Positions 11,537 to 23,375 of a stretch of 64,000 nt of DNA are shown one piece after another. The stretch spans positions 53,822,610-53,886,609 of the forward strand of contig CAMTDV010000013.1 of the NCBI GenBank assembly GCA_947069175.1, written 5' to 3'. The DNA is from Scalesia atractyloides (lineage: Eukaryota; Streptophyta; Magnoliopsida; Asterales; Asteraceae). Numbering within the stretch: position 1 is the first letter of the stretch; every line of letters starts with the position of its first letter. A program made the position numbers and the translations under genes. The notes under the pieces are model-generated. The model saw only the letters and a list, made by a program, of their open reading frames with translations, made no database searches and was not told the DNA's origin.

Positions 11537-12066
11537 GGTGTGATGATGTTTACTGGTGAACACTAAAAAAGTGGGGAACCGAGGAACACTATAAAAATTT
11601 AACTTCTTAACATGTTAAAAATCAATTTTTTAAAAATTTTTTTTGACGCTTCTCCTTATAAATACTTGTAGAAGCTTTTTTAATAAAAAATAAAAAATAA
11701 ATATAAAAAACAGTTAAAAATGGGTAATTGTTTTTTTACAAATGTTTTTTATTTCATATAGTTTCTTCCCATTTTTATAAGAAAAAGTGCTGAAAAAATT
11801 TAAAAAATTGGTTTTTAACATGTTAAGTTAATTTTACAAGATGCTTCTACATGTTGGTTTTTTTTTATATTGGTTTTTCAACTATTTTTTAAACATTCTT
11901 TTTATATTTTTAATTTTTGACTTTTTATTAAAAATGCTTTTATATGTATTTATAAGAAAAAACACCCATACAAATTTAAAAAAAAATAATTTTAACATGT
12001 TAATTGTAATTTTTAAAAGTGTTCTCTAGTTTCCCATTTTTTAGTGTTCTTTAATAAACCATCCAC
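11537..12066. mobile_element. MULE-like MITE with 9-bp target duplication
   Basis: The terminal inverted repeats share GAACACTAAAAAA-TGGG and a second GAACACT, then AACATGTTAAAA further in. The left end is GGTGTGATGATGTTTACTG; the right end, reversed, is GTGGATGGTTTATTAAAG. The flanks carry TTCACTCAT on both sides (11528-11536 and about 12067-12075), a 9-bp duplication typical of Mutator-like elements. The interior is AT-rich and non-coding, and itself near-palindromic, so the RNA could fold into a long hairpin. The paralogue at 45791-46276 has lost its right flank. Confidence 0.65.
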
Positions 12067-12155
12067 TTCACTCATATTTTATAAAAGCAAAGTTGTAATT
12101 AAATATTATATTTAGAATACTTGGTGTACTGCAGCTGTAGCTGCAAGATATTCTC

Positions 12156-12156
<1 letters not shown>

Positions 12157-12196
<40 letters not shown>

Positions 12197-12197
12197 T
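12157..12197 (+). repeat. (AAT)n microsatellite
   Basis: About 13 near-perfect AAT triplets. The duplicate copy has a shorter tract at about 46340-46372. Confidence 0.95.
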
Positions 12198-12426
12198 TAT
12201 AATTTTGCAATTCATTCATTAACTCTTTTTTTACGACAAATTTGGATCACTGACATACCGCTGGAGTATTATCATGGCACAAGTGGAATAACCCGATCAT
12301 ATTTATCTACACTAGGCTATAATATCTATACACCAATTTAGAAGGAAACCAATAAAATATGAAAAAACTCTTGTGAAAATCGAACCCAAAACCTAATAAC
12401 TCTTAAATCTTATATTATCACTAAGA

Positions 12427-15068
12427 TGTAACACCCCCAAAAAAATATATTAAATTATATAAATAATCAAGGGCATTTAACCTAGTTAGTGGAAACCCAT
12501 TTAAGGGGAATGGACTTGTAAAGTCCCTAAAATATATAAAATATTTAATAATATTTAGTGTAATGGTAAAATATTACACACATGATTATTTAATGGAATT
12601 AAAACTTAATTAGTTACTTGTTGATAATTAATGAAACATTTGGATAGTGCCTTTGTATAATAAACCAAACATAGAGGACTGAATTGGGCACTTGGTAAAC
12701 TCGTAGATATAAATAGGAAATTAAAACCCAAAACACACACAAGTGTGTTTTATTTTGGTCGACCAGTGCAAGCAGAAAAGGGAAGAACTCCCTTTAACCC
12801 TAGAATCATAAATCCTTCAAACTGAAAGAGAAATCAAGTCTTAAATCAGTGCATGAGGTGAAATTAGTAATCATCCAAGGTAGGAGATCTTAAGGTATGT
12901 TGAATTTCAATGTTTAGTGATGATTATGAGTATGATGAATACTACAAATTTCAATTCAAGCATAAATTGTTGATATGTTAGCAGAATTTGATGTGTATAT
13001 TAATCTAGGGGACAAACCCTTGATGAAAAATAGTGAGCAAAGGCGATAAATTAAGTATTTGAATGATATTTGGTACTTGTGTTAAATGAGTTTTAGGAAA
13101 GTGTGAAACATACATTTTATCATGATTAATCTGTGCCTATGAAGTTTGATAAACTGAAATCTTGATGAGAATCGGATCATAGTTGGACATACTTATTTGA
13201 TAACGTCAAAATTTGACAAAAATCATATGTATTGATTTTGACGAAGATTGATAATAATAGCTTTTATATTGACCATTTAACAATTAGCCGAGTTGTTCAC
13301 TATAAGCAACTCGAGTGAAAAGGCGGGTGATAAACCCTGGAAGTGATACACGACATAATGGAAAACTTTAAAGTACGTGGCTTTAAGTTTTGTAGGAATT
13401 CATTAATACATTCATATTTAATATATGTTGATGAATTAAGTAATACTCGTGAAATTCGGTTCATTTACAAAGTGATAGATTTCTCAAGAGTGAACTGAAT
13501 GGATAAATAATGAAAACGACGTGTTTGGTAGTTCATAAGTGATGGATGTCACACGAATAACCAAACGGGTCAAAAAACGGACTACCATTGATTTGGTTAG
13601 TTCAATAGTGAAGAATTTACATGAACAAATAAATAGAAAAAACTATGTGTACGCTTAAACCGGTTAACGGGAACGCATGTTACGTATAATGAATTAATGA
13701 TACGGGTGGCAAAAACTTCTTGTTTGGTTAAAGTGACCAAACGGGTCAGATAATATGATAAAAGAAAGTTTGGTCGAATAAAAGCGATGGCATTCGCTAA
13801 GATGACCAAACGGGTTAAACAATATGATAAATGAAGGTTTGGTTGAATAAAGCGATGGACTTTGCTAAAGCAACCAAACGGGTCAAAATGACAAGATAAA
13901 CAAAATATTGGTTGAATAAAAGTGATGGCTTCGCTAAGACAACCAAACGGGTCAAAATGACAAGATAAACAAAACTATGGTTGAATAAAAGCGATGGACT
14001 TCGCAAAGACAACCAAACAGGTCAAAATGAATGATAAACGAAGGTTTGGTTGAAATAAAGCAATGGATTTCGCTAAAGAAACTAAACGGGTCAAAAAGAC
14101 AAGTTAAACATAGATTTGGTTGAATAAGGCGATGGACTTTGCTAAGGCAACCTAACGGGTCAAATAGAGTTTTAATGCATACCTGAATGGATGCAAGAGT
14201 ACTTGTTTTAATTTAAATGCGGATAAAGGGTAAAATCGGAAAATATGCGTAAAACCGAGTAACAGTTGCGCAAATCATAAGTAGTTACCCCAAATATGGG
14301 ATATGTTTATATAATTAATAATTTCGTAACGATTTTTAAAGTGTATCAAGTTCGTTTGCTCAAAATGAGCAAACGGGTCAAAACTAGAAGATTTACGAAA
14401 CTAAAACCATGTAGTGTAAAATTTTTTTTATAAAGCCACTATAATAATGAAAACAAGAAATAATATTTTTACGGATGGATTTCTTGAAATTACGAGTCAT
14501 AAATTGATGTACGGAACTTGAAAAGTGAAAACCGAACAAATAAACAACACAACAGCTAAAGTGCTGCACCAGATGGCGTCGCCGACGCCACTTCTGGCCA
14601 CCGCCGACACTGTAATGTTTTCTGACGCCTTAAACTACTACCTACGGTAGTTAAGCTCTGACACAATGAATAGAAGAAGCATCGCCGACACGGCCTTTGG
14701 CCGTCGCCGACGCGACTTCAGAATTTAAGAATTAAAATTTAAATTTTGTTTAATTAATTAAGATATGCTTTCATATATTCAGTTATGTACTAACTAACTG
14801 TAAATTTAGATGACTACGAAGAACTTAAGCTTTGGTGGACGAAGATCAAGCTAAGAAGAAGAACCAAATACTCCCGTTGTTCAAGCTTCCGTTTGTTTGA
14901 CTTACTTTATGTATTAACATTAACATTTTGTTTAAAATGTATAGTTGTTTTTAAATACTTATAAAGTTTAAACAACTTGGTATTGAAATGTAAGGCGAAA
15001 TTTTATATTTCTTTAAATGAATGTAGCATTTTATATGAAATGCTTATTTTATAAGTATGGGTGTTGCA
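12427..15068 (+). repeat. 5' LTR of element C
   Basis: It starts TGTAACACCCCC and ends GGGTGTTGCA (2642 bp). The TATA box at 12708-12715 (TATAAATA) is followed by an ACACACAAGTGTGT inverted repeat and GGTCGACC. A tandem repeat occupies 13720-14165. A GC-rich stretch at 14565-14715 carries repeated CGCCGACGC and GGCCTTTGGCC motifs. The inverted repeat CCCCTTTAAGGGG is intact in the 3' LTR (about 19926-19938) and mutated here. Confidence 0.92.
13720..14165 (+). repeat. LTR-internal tandem repeat, about 74-bp unit x 6
   Basis: Each unit holds TTTGGTTGAATAAAGCGATGG, a CTTCGCTAA segment, CAACCAAACGGGTCAAAATG and ATGATAAA. Two diverged relatives precede it at 13500-13720. The arms TTTGGTTG and CAACCAAA are complementary, so each unit can form a hairpin. 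The 3' LTR keeps about two units before truncation. Confidence 0.9.
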
Positions 15069-15072
15069 AGTT

Positions 15073-15084
15073 TGTAATCAGAGC
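15073..15084 (+). promoter_or_regulatory. degenerate primer binding site (initiator-Met tRNA)
   Basis: TTGTAATCAGAGC lies five bases after the 5' LTR and corresponds to TGGTATCAGAGC in B and E, with a GT to TA change. It would pair with the 3' end of tRNA-iMet to prime minus-strand synthesis. Confidence 0.75.
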
Positions 15085-15384
15085 TTAAGGTTAAAAATAA
15101 AATGTGTTCGGTTCAAGACTTGATCAAGACATCAAGTAAGAATTAGTTATGAATTGAGTTTCAATATGAAATAATAGAAAGGAAGATGATTTAAAGTGTA
15201 TGGGAGGGAGTGTATTAATACACTCGAACCTGGGAAAATGCACTAAACATAAACGATGAAGGCAAGTTATATACTTGACTAAACTGAAAAAGAAAGATAC
15301 ATCACGTGTGATATCAAGTAATAAGGGTAAATATCCATATAAAAATATGGAAATTATTAAACAAGTTGCTCACCAAAATTACCA

Positions 15385-16440
15385 TGGACATTTCAGCTAA
15401 AGAGATGTAAGGAGCAACAGGAGATGATACAGTGTCTCTCATGACGGAGGAGATACGAGAAAAGATTTCTGAGGAAGTCGGAAAGGGCTTGGAGGCAAGC
15501 TTACCTCAATTTAAGGATAGGCTACACACTACAATCCAATCGGCTGTAGAAGAAAGAATGAAGGAATTAAAAGAAAGTCTTGTACAAGAAAAAGACAAGA
15601 CTAAAAAGAAGAAAGCGTGTCCATACGACAAGTTCACGGCATTTAAACCACCAATTTATAATGGAGATGTAGACCCGATAGTTTGCCAACGATGGATAAG
15701 TGACATGGAAGGGGTCTTTGAAAGAACTCATTGTGACGAGACCGACTTCGTAGCTTATGGGACTGGTTAATTGAGGGGTTAAGCAAAAGATTGGTGGGAC
15801 AATCTTAAAAAGGAACACGGGGTCGAGTCCACGAAGACTATGACATGGGAGGAGGTTAAGATGCCTTTTCTTAAACATCATATCCCCAAAGCCATGATAA
15901 ATAAAATAAAAGAAAAATTTATTCAACTAAGACATAAGGGCGAAACAATTGATAAGATCACGGGAGTGTTCCTTGACAAGTTGAGGTTTTGTGATGAGTT
16001 GGTACAAACGGAGGAAAAAAAGATTTACTACTATTACAACATGTTGAGTGCGGAGTATAGGGAATTCATGACTCCCTCGAAACACAAAAATCTCACAGAG
16101 ATTATAAATGCTGTAAGAGAACGCAAGATCGAGTTAAGAAAGTAGATTGAGAGAGGCGAACGAAGGGCGAAGGATGCAAACCCAAGCTCTACTAAAAAGC
16201 AAAAGGTGAATGAAATTCCAAAGAAAGGGAATATAAAAGGAAGGTCACCTAGCTGCAAGACATGTGGTCATGCCCATATGGGTGAGTGTTATTTCAAAAA
16301 CAAAGCATGTGTTATATGCGGGAAGACGGGACATCTGGCTTCGAATTGCCCTGGCAAAGTGTCGGTGCGTTACAAATGTTACCAACCGGGTCACAAGAAA
16401 TCCGAGTGCCCAGAATTAAAAGGAAAGAAAGAGGTGCCCG
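15385..16440 (+). pseudogene. gag of element C
   Basis: The first ATG of the tract is at 15385 and meets a stop after eight codons. The open frame resumes at SLMTEEIREKISEEVGKGLE, a charged coiled-coil-like N-terminus, and continues through the capsid-type core (FKPPIYNGDVDPIVCQRWISDMEG, AKDWWDNLKKEHG, FLKHHIPKAMINKIKEKF). Zinc knuckles follow at 16255-16410: CVICGKTGHLASNC is a complete CCHC, while the next reads CYQPGHKKSEC and has lost its second cysteine. Gag packages element RNA into cytoplasmic particles. In-frame stops are seen near 15768, 15780 and 16143. Gag and pol lie in a continuing frame, as usual for this clade. Confidence 0.9.
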
Positions 16441-16980
16441 ACACAAGGATTGAAGTTCCAAGATCGAAGGCAAGATCCTTCCACATAACTGGGGCTGAGG
16501 CCAAGGTTGAACCTGATGTGGTTTCAGGTACATTTACTGTAAATTGTATTCCCACGCACATTTTATTAGATACAGGTGGAAATAAATCTTTTGTTTCAAA
16601 AAGATTTATTCAACACCCTTCGTTTACATTGATAAAATTACATATGCCTATGGAAGTAGAAATAGGTAATAATAAAAGTTTTGTTGTCTATGAAATATGT
16701 TGGGATTACAAACTGAACGTTGACGATGAGATTACTCGATTGACTTGATACCCATGTCTATGGGGGAATTTCAAGTGGTGGTTGGAATGGACTGGTTGTC
16801 TCGCTACCATGCCAAGGTGATATGCTTCCGTAAAGAAACACAATTAACATCTCCAAGCAGAAGGCGTGTCACTATTTACGGGGAAAAGAATTGCAACCCC
16901 ATATTATGTACAATGGCAGAAGCCCATAGATTCCTTCAACATGGGTGTAAGGCATACTTAATTTATGTGCGTGATTCGGA
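16441..16980 (+). pseudogene. aspartic protease of element C
   Basis: The active-site region reads HILLDTGGNKSFVS (DTG present, at about 16560-16600), after VVSGTFTVN. The C-terminal flap region VVVGMDWLSRYHAKV lies at 16770-16815, in another frame after a break near 16740. In gypsy elements this domain cuts Gag-Pol into its parts. The SGTF to GMDWLS spacing is normal for Ty3/gypsy, so only the frameshift is abnormal. Confidence 0.88.
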
Positions 16981-17760
16981 AAAAGAATTGCCAAAGATTG
17001 AAGACGTGCCTGTCGCAAGGGAATTTGAAGACGTATTTCCGGATGATTTACCAGGAATACCACCTGAGTGTGAGGTAGAGTTTGGGATCGAACTAGTCCC
17101 GAATGCAAAACCGGTAACTAAGGCACCATATAGGCTAGCTCCGTCGGAACTCCAAGAGTTAATGTCGCAATTACAAGACCTACTGGATAAAGGGTTTATT
17201 CGACCGAGTGTTTCCCCATTTGGTGCTCCAGTGTTATTCGTAAAAAAGAAGGACGAAAGTATGCGCATGTGTATAGATTACCGGAATTAAACAAACTTAT
17301 AGTAAAGAATCGATACCCGCTTCCGAGAATTGACAACCTATCGACCAACTACAAGGTGCGAGTTGGTTTTCAAAAATCGACATAAGGTCGGGTTACCATC
17401 AAATGAGAGTGAAAGACGAAGACATACCCAAGACGACTTTCCGTACACGATACAGACATTATGAATTCCTCGTGATGTCTTTTGGGCTAACTAATGCACC
17501 AGCGACATTCATGGATCTTATGAATCGAGTTTGCAAAACCATGTTGGATAAGTCGATGATTGTGTTCATCGACGACATTCTCGTATATTCAAAAAGCAAG
17601 GAGGATCACGCTCGTCATTTACATGAAGTGTTGGAAACTCTTAGATGATAAAAACTTTATGCAAAATTCTCGAAATGTGCCTTTTGGCTTCGGGAAGTAC
17701 AATTCCTCAGGCATATCATAAGCGCCGATGGAGTACTAGTAGATCCATCCAAAGTAGAGG
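16981..17760 (+). pseudogene. reverse transcriptase of element C
   Basis: It shows the linker EFEDVFPDDLPGIPPECEVEF, then APYRLAPSEL, KGFIRPSVSPFGAPVLFVKKKD, MRMCIDY, FSKIDIRSGYHQ, FGLTNAPATFMDLMN and the catalytic FIDDILVYSK (DD at about 17571-17576). A one-base loss after CIDYR (17285-17290) shifts the frame, and further small losses follow around 17340. Two tandem stops (TGA TAA, about 17646-17651) replace the glutamates expected before KLYAKFSKC. The thumb/connection region continues to SFLGLARYYRRF. It copies element RNA into cDNA. Confidence 0.92.
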
Positions 17761-18424
17761 CAATGTCAAAATGGAATTCTCTGAAAAATCCGTTGGAGAT
17801 TAGAAGCTTTTTAGGGCTTGCGAGATATTACAGGCGATTCATTCAAGACTTCTCCAAAATTGCATCGCTATTAACTAAATTAACCCGAAAGGCCAAAAAG
17901 TTTGTCTGGAGGGACGAACAAGAAAAGGCGTTCCAAATGCTCAAGGAGAAATTGACCAGTGCTCCGGTATTGACTTTACCGAATGGCACTGATGACTTAG
18001 TAGTGTATTCGGACGCATCGCACCGAGGTCTTGGGTGCGTACTCATGAAACGAGGCAAGGTGATTGCTTATTCCTCTAGACAATTAAAAGTGCATGAAAA
18101 TAAATATCTGACTCACGGCCTCGAATTGGCAGCAGTAGTATTTGCGTTAAAAATTTGGAGGCACTACTTATACGGGGTGAAGTGCACTATTTTCACTGAC
18201 CATAAGAGGTTGAAATATTTTTTTGATCAAAAGGAGTTAAATATGAGACAAAGACGATGGCTAGAAAGGGTGAAAGACTATGATTGTGAAATCCATTACC
18301 ATCCGGGGAAGGCCAATGTAGTAGCAGATGCGCTAAGCCGAAAAGAAGAGTATACACCAATACGAGTGCGGTCGATGCAACTCGTAGTAACTTCGGGTTT
18401 ACTCGAACAAATCCGAGTGGCGTA
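17761..18424 (+). pseudogene. RNase H of element C (one open frame)
   Basis: This 220-codon open frame covers the connection and RNase H domains: RRFIQDFSKIA, FVWRDEQEKAFQMLK, then VVYSDASHRGLGCVLMK, THGLELAAVVFALKIWRHYL, FTDHKRLKYFFDQK and HPGKANVVADALSRK. All four acidic catalytic positions (D in YSDAS, E in GLELAA, D in FTDHK, D in VADAL) are present, making it the best-preserved enzyme domain of C. It removes RNA from RNA/DNA hybrids during cDNA synthesis. A stop follows at IRVA. Confidence 0.92.
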
Positions 18425-19850
18425 AGAAGATGCAATAAAAGAAGAAAATTGGAGAGAAGAACGTGTGAAGGGTTTATTGAAAGATATTGTAGACGGAGAA
18501 AATGGGATGAAATCCCGATTCAGTAGAATTTGGGTTTCGAACAATTGTGGTGTCAAGGATCTTCTACTCGATGAGGCTCATAAATCGCGTTATTCGATTC
18601 ACACAGGAGCGACCAAGATGTATCGAGATCTCAAGCAAAATTACTGGTGGCCCGGAATGAAAAGAGATGTAGCTAAATATGTTGAAAAATGTCTAACTTG
18701 TTTACAAGTAAAAACAGAACACCAAAAGCCCTACGGCAAACTTCAACTGCTGGACTTACCAGTTTGGAAATGGGAACATGTTACCATGGACCTATTAATT
18801 AAACTGCCGAAAACGGCTAGAGGATTCGACGCTATTTGGGTGGTCGTAGATAGATTAACAAAAAGCACGCATTTTGTTCCTATTCGTGAGACTTATACAT
18901 CTGAAAAGATGTCGGAGGTGTACATGAATGAGATTGTAGCGTGCCACGGATTACCGGTGTCCATCGTGTTTGTTAGAGATACCCGGTTCACTTCAAACTT
19001 CTGGCGCGAATTCCAAGAACAGATGGGCACAAAATTGTTAATAAGTACAGCCTATCACCCCTAGACAGATGGACAAAGCGAACAAACAATTCAAACATTA
19101 GAGGACATGCTTCGGGCATGTATTATCGATTTTGGTGGTAGTTGGGATGCTTATCTACCATTAGTTGAATTCTCATACAACAATAGTTACCATTCAAGTA
19201 TTGGTATGGCTCCGTATGAAATATTTTATGGTAGGAAATGCCGAACCCTGGTGTGTTGCGGTGAAGTAGGCCCTCGTGAACTTGCTCAAAAAGATATAAT
19301 TAGAGCCACAAACGAGAAAATTGATGCGATCAGAGCCCATCTAAAAGCAGCTCAAGACCGAAAATAGTCTTATGCGGATAAAAAACGAAGACCTATCGAA
19401 TTTCAAATTGGTGATTGAGTAATGCTTAAAGTGTCTCCTTAGAAAGGGTTATTCGATTTAGGAAAAGAGGAAAGTTGAGTCCGAGGTTTATTGGGCCTTT
19501 TAGAATTATTGTTCGAGTGGGTAAAATTAGCATACTGCCTAGAACTACGGAAGGAATTAAGTGGGATACACAGCATGTTCCATGTTTCGCATCTGCGAAA
19601 ATATATAGCCAACAAGACAGCCCACGTTCGATATAAAGACATAGTAGTAGACAATAAACTCAACTACTTGGCAAAGCTTATCGCAATCCTTGAACGAAAG
19701 GTCAAAGGATTAAGGAACAAAGAAATGAATCAAGTAAAGGTCAAGTGGGAACATCGAAAGTACCACTTGGGAGTCCGAAGAAGAAATGATATGACTCTAC
19801 CCTTCACTTTTTGGCACGTGTATGTGTTTCGGGGACGAAACCTTTTTAAG
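18425..19850 (+). pseudogene. integrase and chromodomain remnant of element C
   Basis: The zinc domain is clear: H and H in HKSRYSIHTG, C and C in CLTCLQVK. The core has D in HVTMDLLIKLP, D in FVRDTRFTS (normally SDRD) and E in SEQTIQTLED, after a stop in HP-stop-TDGQ at about 19063. Next come FSYNNSYHSSIGMAPYEIFYGRK and, with stops at about 19366, 19418 and 19440, the GPFRI-like linker in a shifted frame. SMFHVSHLRKYI and a chromodomain-like tail (IAILERKVKGLRNKEMNQVKVKWEH) follow, after which the expected aromatic TWE core is scrambled. It ends just before the polypurine tract. Confidence 0.9.
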
Positions 19851-19861
19851 GGGGATGGATT

Positions 19862-21312
19862 TGTAACACCCAAAAAATATTAAATTATATAAATAATCAG
19901 GGGCATTTAACCTAGTTAGTGGAAACCCCTTTAAGGGGAATGGACTTGTAACGTCCCTAAAATATATATATTTAATAATATTTAGTGTAATGGTAAAATA
20001 TTACACACATGATTATTTAATGGAATTAAAACTTAATTAGTTACTTGTTGATAAATAATGAAACATTTAGATAGTGCCCTTGTATAATAAACCAAACATA
20101 GAGGACTGAATTGGGCACTTGGTAAACTCGTAGATATAAATAGGAAATTAAAACCCAAAACACACACAAGTGTGTTTTGTTTTGGTCGACCAGTGCAAGC
20201 AGAAAAGGGAAGAACTCCCTTTAACCCTAGAATCATAAATCCTTCAAACTGAAAGAGAAATCAAGTCTTAAATCAGTGCATGAGGTGAAATTAGTAATCA
20301 TCCAAGGTAGGAGATCTTAAGGTATGTTGAATTTCAATGTTTAGTGATGATTATGAGTATGATGAATACTACAAATTTCAATTCAAGCATAAATTGTTGA
20401 TATGTTAGCAGAATTTGAGGTGTATATTAATCTAGGGGACAAACCCTTGATGAAAAATAGTGAGCAAAGGCTATAAATTAAGTATTTGAATGATATTTGG
20501 TACTTGTGTTAAATGAGTTTTAGGAAAGTGTGAAACTTACATTTTATCATGATTAATCTGTGCCTATGAAGTTTGATAAACTGAAATCTTGATGAGAATC
20601 GGATCATAGTTGGACATACTTATTTGATAACGTGAAAATTTGACAAAAATCATATGTATTGATTTTTACGAAGATTGATAATAATAGCTTTTATATTGAC
20701 CATTTAACAATTAGCCGAGTTGTTCACTGTAGGCAACTCGAGTGAAAAGGCGGGTGATAAAGCCGTAAGTGATACACGACATAATGGAAAGCTTTAAGGT
20801 ACGTGGCTTTAAGTTTTGTAGGAATTCATTAATACATTCGTATTTAATATATGTTGATGAATTAACTAATACTCGTGAAATTCGGGTCATTTAAAAAGTG
20901 ATGGATTTCTCAAGAGTGAACCGAATGAATAAATAATGAAGAACGACGTGTTTGGTAGTTCATAAGTGATGGATTTCACATGAATAACCAAACAGGTCAA
21001 AATAACGGATAACGATAGATTTGGTTAGTTCAATAGTGAAGAATTCACATGAGCAAATAAAAAAAATATGCGTACGCGTAAACCGAGTAACGGGAACACA
21101 GGTTATGTATAATGAATTAATGATATGGGTGGCAAAAAGCTTCTTGTTTGGTTAAATTGACCAAACAGGTCAAATAATATGATAAAAGAAGGTTTGGTCG
21201 AATAAAAACGATGGAATTCGCTAAGACGACCAAACGGGTTAAACAATATGATAAATGAAGGTTTGGTTGAATAAAGCGATGGATTTCGCTAAAGCAACCA
21301 AACAGGTCAAAA
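19862..21312 (+). repeat. 3' LTR of element C, truncated at element D
   Basis: It starts TGTAACACCC after the polypurine run AAGGGGGATGGAT. It matches 12427 to about 13880 of the 5' LTR almost base for base, including the TATA box (20135-20142). It stops inside the 74-bp repeat at GGTCAAAA, where the LTR of D starts. The remaining 1.2 kb is absent from the window. Confidence 0.92.
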
Positions 21313-23375
21313 TGTAACACCTTGTAAAATCGTGTACATTAGCATAGTGACATGTGTTGTATTTTAAATTTAGTCTATTAAAAGACTAATAAGGACTAAA
21401 GGTGTCAACATGCTCAAACTGAGCCTCTGAGTCACGGTCCGATGTCAACATGCATAAATAACAGCCTCTAAGTGACTGATATGTCAATATGCTTAAAACT
21501 TTAGCCTATGAGTGACTGACATGTCAACATTCTTAAAACCTGGCCTCTGAGTGACTGATATGTCAACATGCCCGGCCTCTGAGTAACATCGGAGTCAACA
21601 TGCTTATAGTGGCCCTCTGAGTGATCCTTTACGAAGTCCCAACTCTCATACGTGCCATTTGTTGGACGAGAGGGTTCAATTCTGTAAATTTGTGAAAGTT
21701 GGATAATGGAGGGATTAAAAGTGTCAACATGTTAATTATACCTCTGAGTGACCTTTTAACGAACCGAGAGCTCGACAATGTCCGGGCATAATCCCGGGTA
21801 TGCCGAATATTGGCTACGGAGGGCTAAATATGCCAAAAGGGTGTTTTAGAATGTCTTTGGAGGGTTTAATAAGTTGAGGGGCTAAATGTGACAAAATTTG
21901 AAATTTGACAAGAGGCGCTCGCGGGGGGCGAGAGGCAAGGCCTGTGCCTCTCGTGGGGCGCGAGAGGCATGTGTCTGCAGAAAGTTTCCTTGGCCACCAC
22001 ACAAAAATGCCAAAAACCATTTTTTCTTGAAACCATGGCTTCCTAAACAGCTATGCCACATTTTGGGACACTTGTAAGCTCCCTCTTACACCCGTTAACA
22101 CTTGGCATCACCTCCTTCAAGCTCTCCAACTATAATAGGTGCCAAGGTTCACCATTTGAACTTGCACCTTTCTCAATTTCAACTCTTCTCCCTCCTCTGG
22201 AAGTTCCTAACTGAAAGGATCATCCAACTTAGTTCTCTTGCATTCTAAGAACCTCTTGTAAGTGTTCCTTGCTCTTTCATTTTCGTTTATAGGCTCTTAT
22301 AGCCAAAATTCAAGCGTTTTACGGAAAACGCTTTGACTTTCGGTTAAAACCATTATGGTCCAGCCATTGTTCATAACGAACATGGCAAAGTTATCGTAAT
22401 AAGGTAGGTGTTAGTCCCTATAAAGGGCACCTCCTGAAGATCACGTTTGCTAGACTAATTGACGGGGTCAAAGTTATGATATTAAAAAGTCAAACAGGCT
22501 ATTTTTCGGAAAAATTATACATTGATCTTATATATGTTATGAAACCTGTTTTGACACTTAACAAGTTGGTAATAATTATTAGAACACGTAAGAACATGTT
22601 CGGCTCGTCAATTTCAGTTCTAGGGTCGGTTCGCAACCGAAAGTCGCGAAGTTTGACTTCTACTTTGACTTACGATTCTGACCCAATTTAGATTAGTTAC
22701 CTAATGATCTATGGTTGCATTATGATCGTAATATAATGTAGTGTAACCCTCTGAGGTTATATACATGATCATAATCAGAATCTAAGTTATGCGCAAGTTC
22801 CATAATTATGCCATTTTTTACTAAAATGTCCTTTTTGCATAAAATAAGGTTTAAATGTTAATGAGCTTGAAAATAAGTTTCCTACTAATGTAATATTATA
22901 AGTAGGATTACTTGGGATGTTAAATCAGATTTTAAACTGAGTTTACAAGCAGGTCCTTGAATTATGTCGATAAATGATGATTTAGCCTTTGTGGCTCATA
23001 AAATGGTTTTAATCAAATATTTTTGAGGTAAATCTTTTACCTACTGATATGTTATATTAAATAGTATATCTAAGATATCTTAATCTAACCTTAACATCAG
23101 TTTTCATTAAACATCGTATAAAACATCATTTTACAACATAAGCGCCGTTTCGGCACATAGTATAGCTTTAAACCATATCAATTGACTAAGACTTGTTACC
23201 TACTGATTTTAAAACTTATTTTAAATATTTTTATAGTAGGTACTTATTATAAACTCAGAATCCTAAATAATTTATAAACTATGTGTAAAATGACCAAAAT
23301 GCCCCTTCGGTGCATAGTTTGGTCATAAAAGATAAATTACACATATAATTAACACTACTGATATTATACCATAAA
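21313..23375 (+). repeat. partial LTR of an E-family gypsy element (D)
   Basis: It starts TGTAACACC(T)TGTAAAATCGTG and follows the E LTRs for about 2.06 kb (compare 39094-41155), then breaks off at TACCATAAA. It carries the same 40-bp repeat block (21400-21640), the GC-rich inverted repeat (21905-21970) and a TATA-like CTATAATAGG at about 22131. Nothing internal to D remains. On its right it is fused to copia element F, evidence of a deletion that removed the rest of D, the right end of C and the 3' end of F. Confidence 0.9.

Larger units (their letters stand above)
10372..12426 (+). repeat. segmental duplication, copy 1
   Basis: This block is colinear with 44605-46607. Both begin at TATAATATAGTATA and contain the same gene fragment, the (TA)n tract, the GGATCTTTTAGAAACCACC motif, the MITE and the (AAT)n tract. 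Both run to ATTACTAAGAT or CACTAAGAT, where copy 1 is interrupted by element C. The duplication therefore predates the insertion of C. Confidence 0.9.
12427..21312 (+). mobile_element. Ty3/gypsy chromovirus element C (3' LTR truncated)
   Basis: The order is 5' LTR, degenerate primer site, gag, zinc knuckles, protease, reverse transcriptase, RNase H, integrase, chromodomain remnant, polypurine tract (about 19847-19860), then a 3' LTR that stops halfway at element D. The two LTRs look about 97-98% alike over their shared 1.45 kb by eye, so insertion was fairly recent. Even so, all proteins are broken by stops. It inserted at CTAAGA|TACCAC of the duplicated segment; the intact site is at about 46600. 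The expected duplication TAAGA is visible only on the left because the right end is lost. Confidence 0.93.

Noticed and set aside
15060..15090. tRNA gene at TTGTAATCAGAGC and other TGGTATCAGAGC sites
   Set aside because: Only the 12-base complement of a tRNA 3' end is present after each LTR, with no cloverleaf; these are primer binding sites.
23279..23375. C-terminal 30 residues of a minus-strand frame continuing the copia RT
   Set aside because: They come from antisense LTR D sequence across the deletion junction, not from the polymerase.
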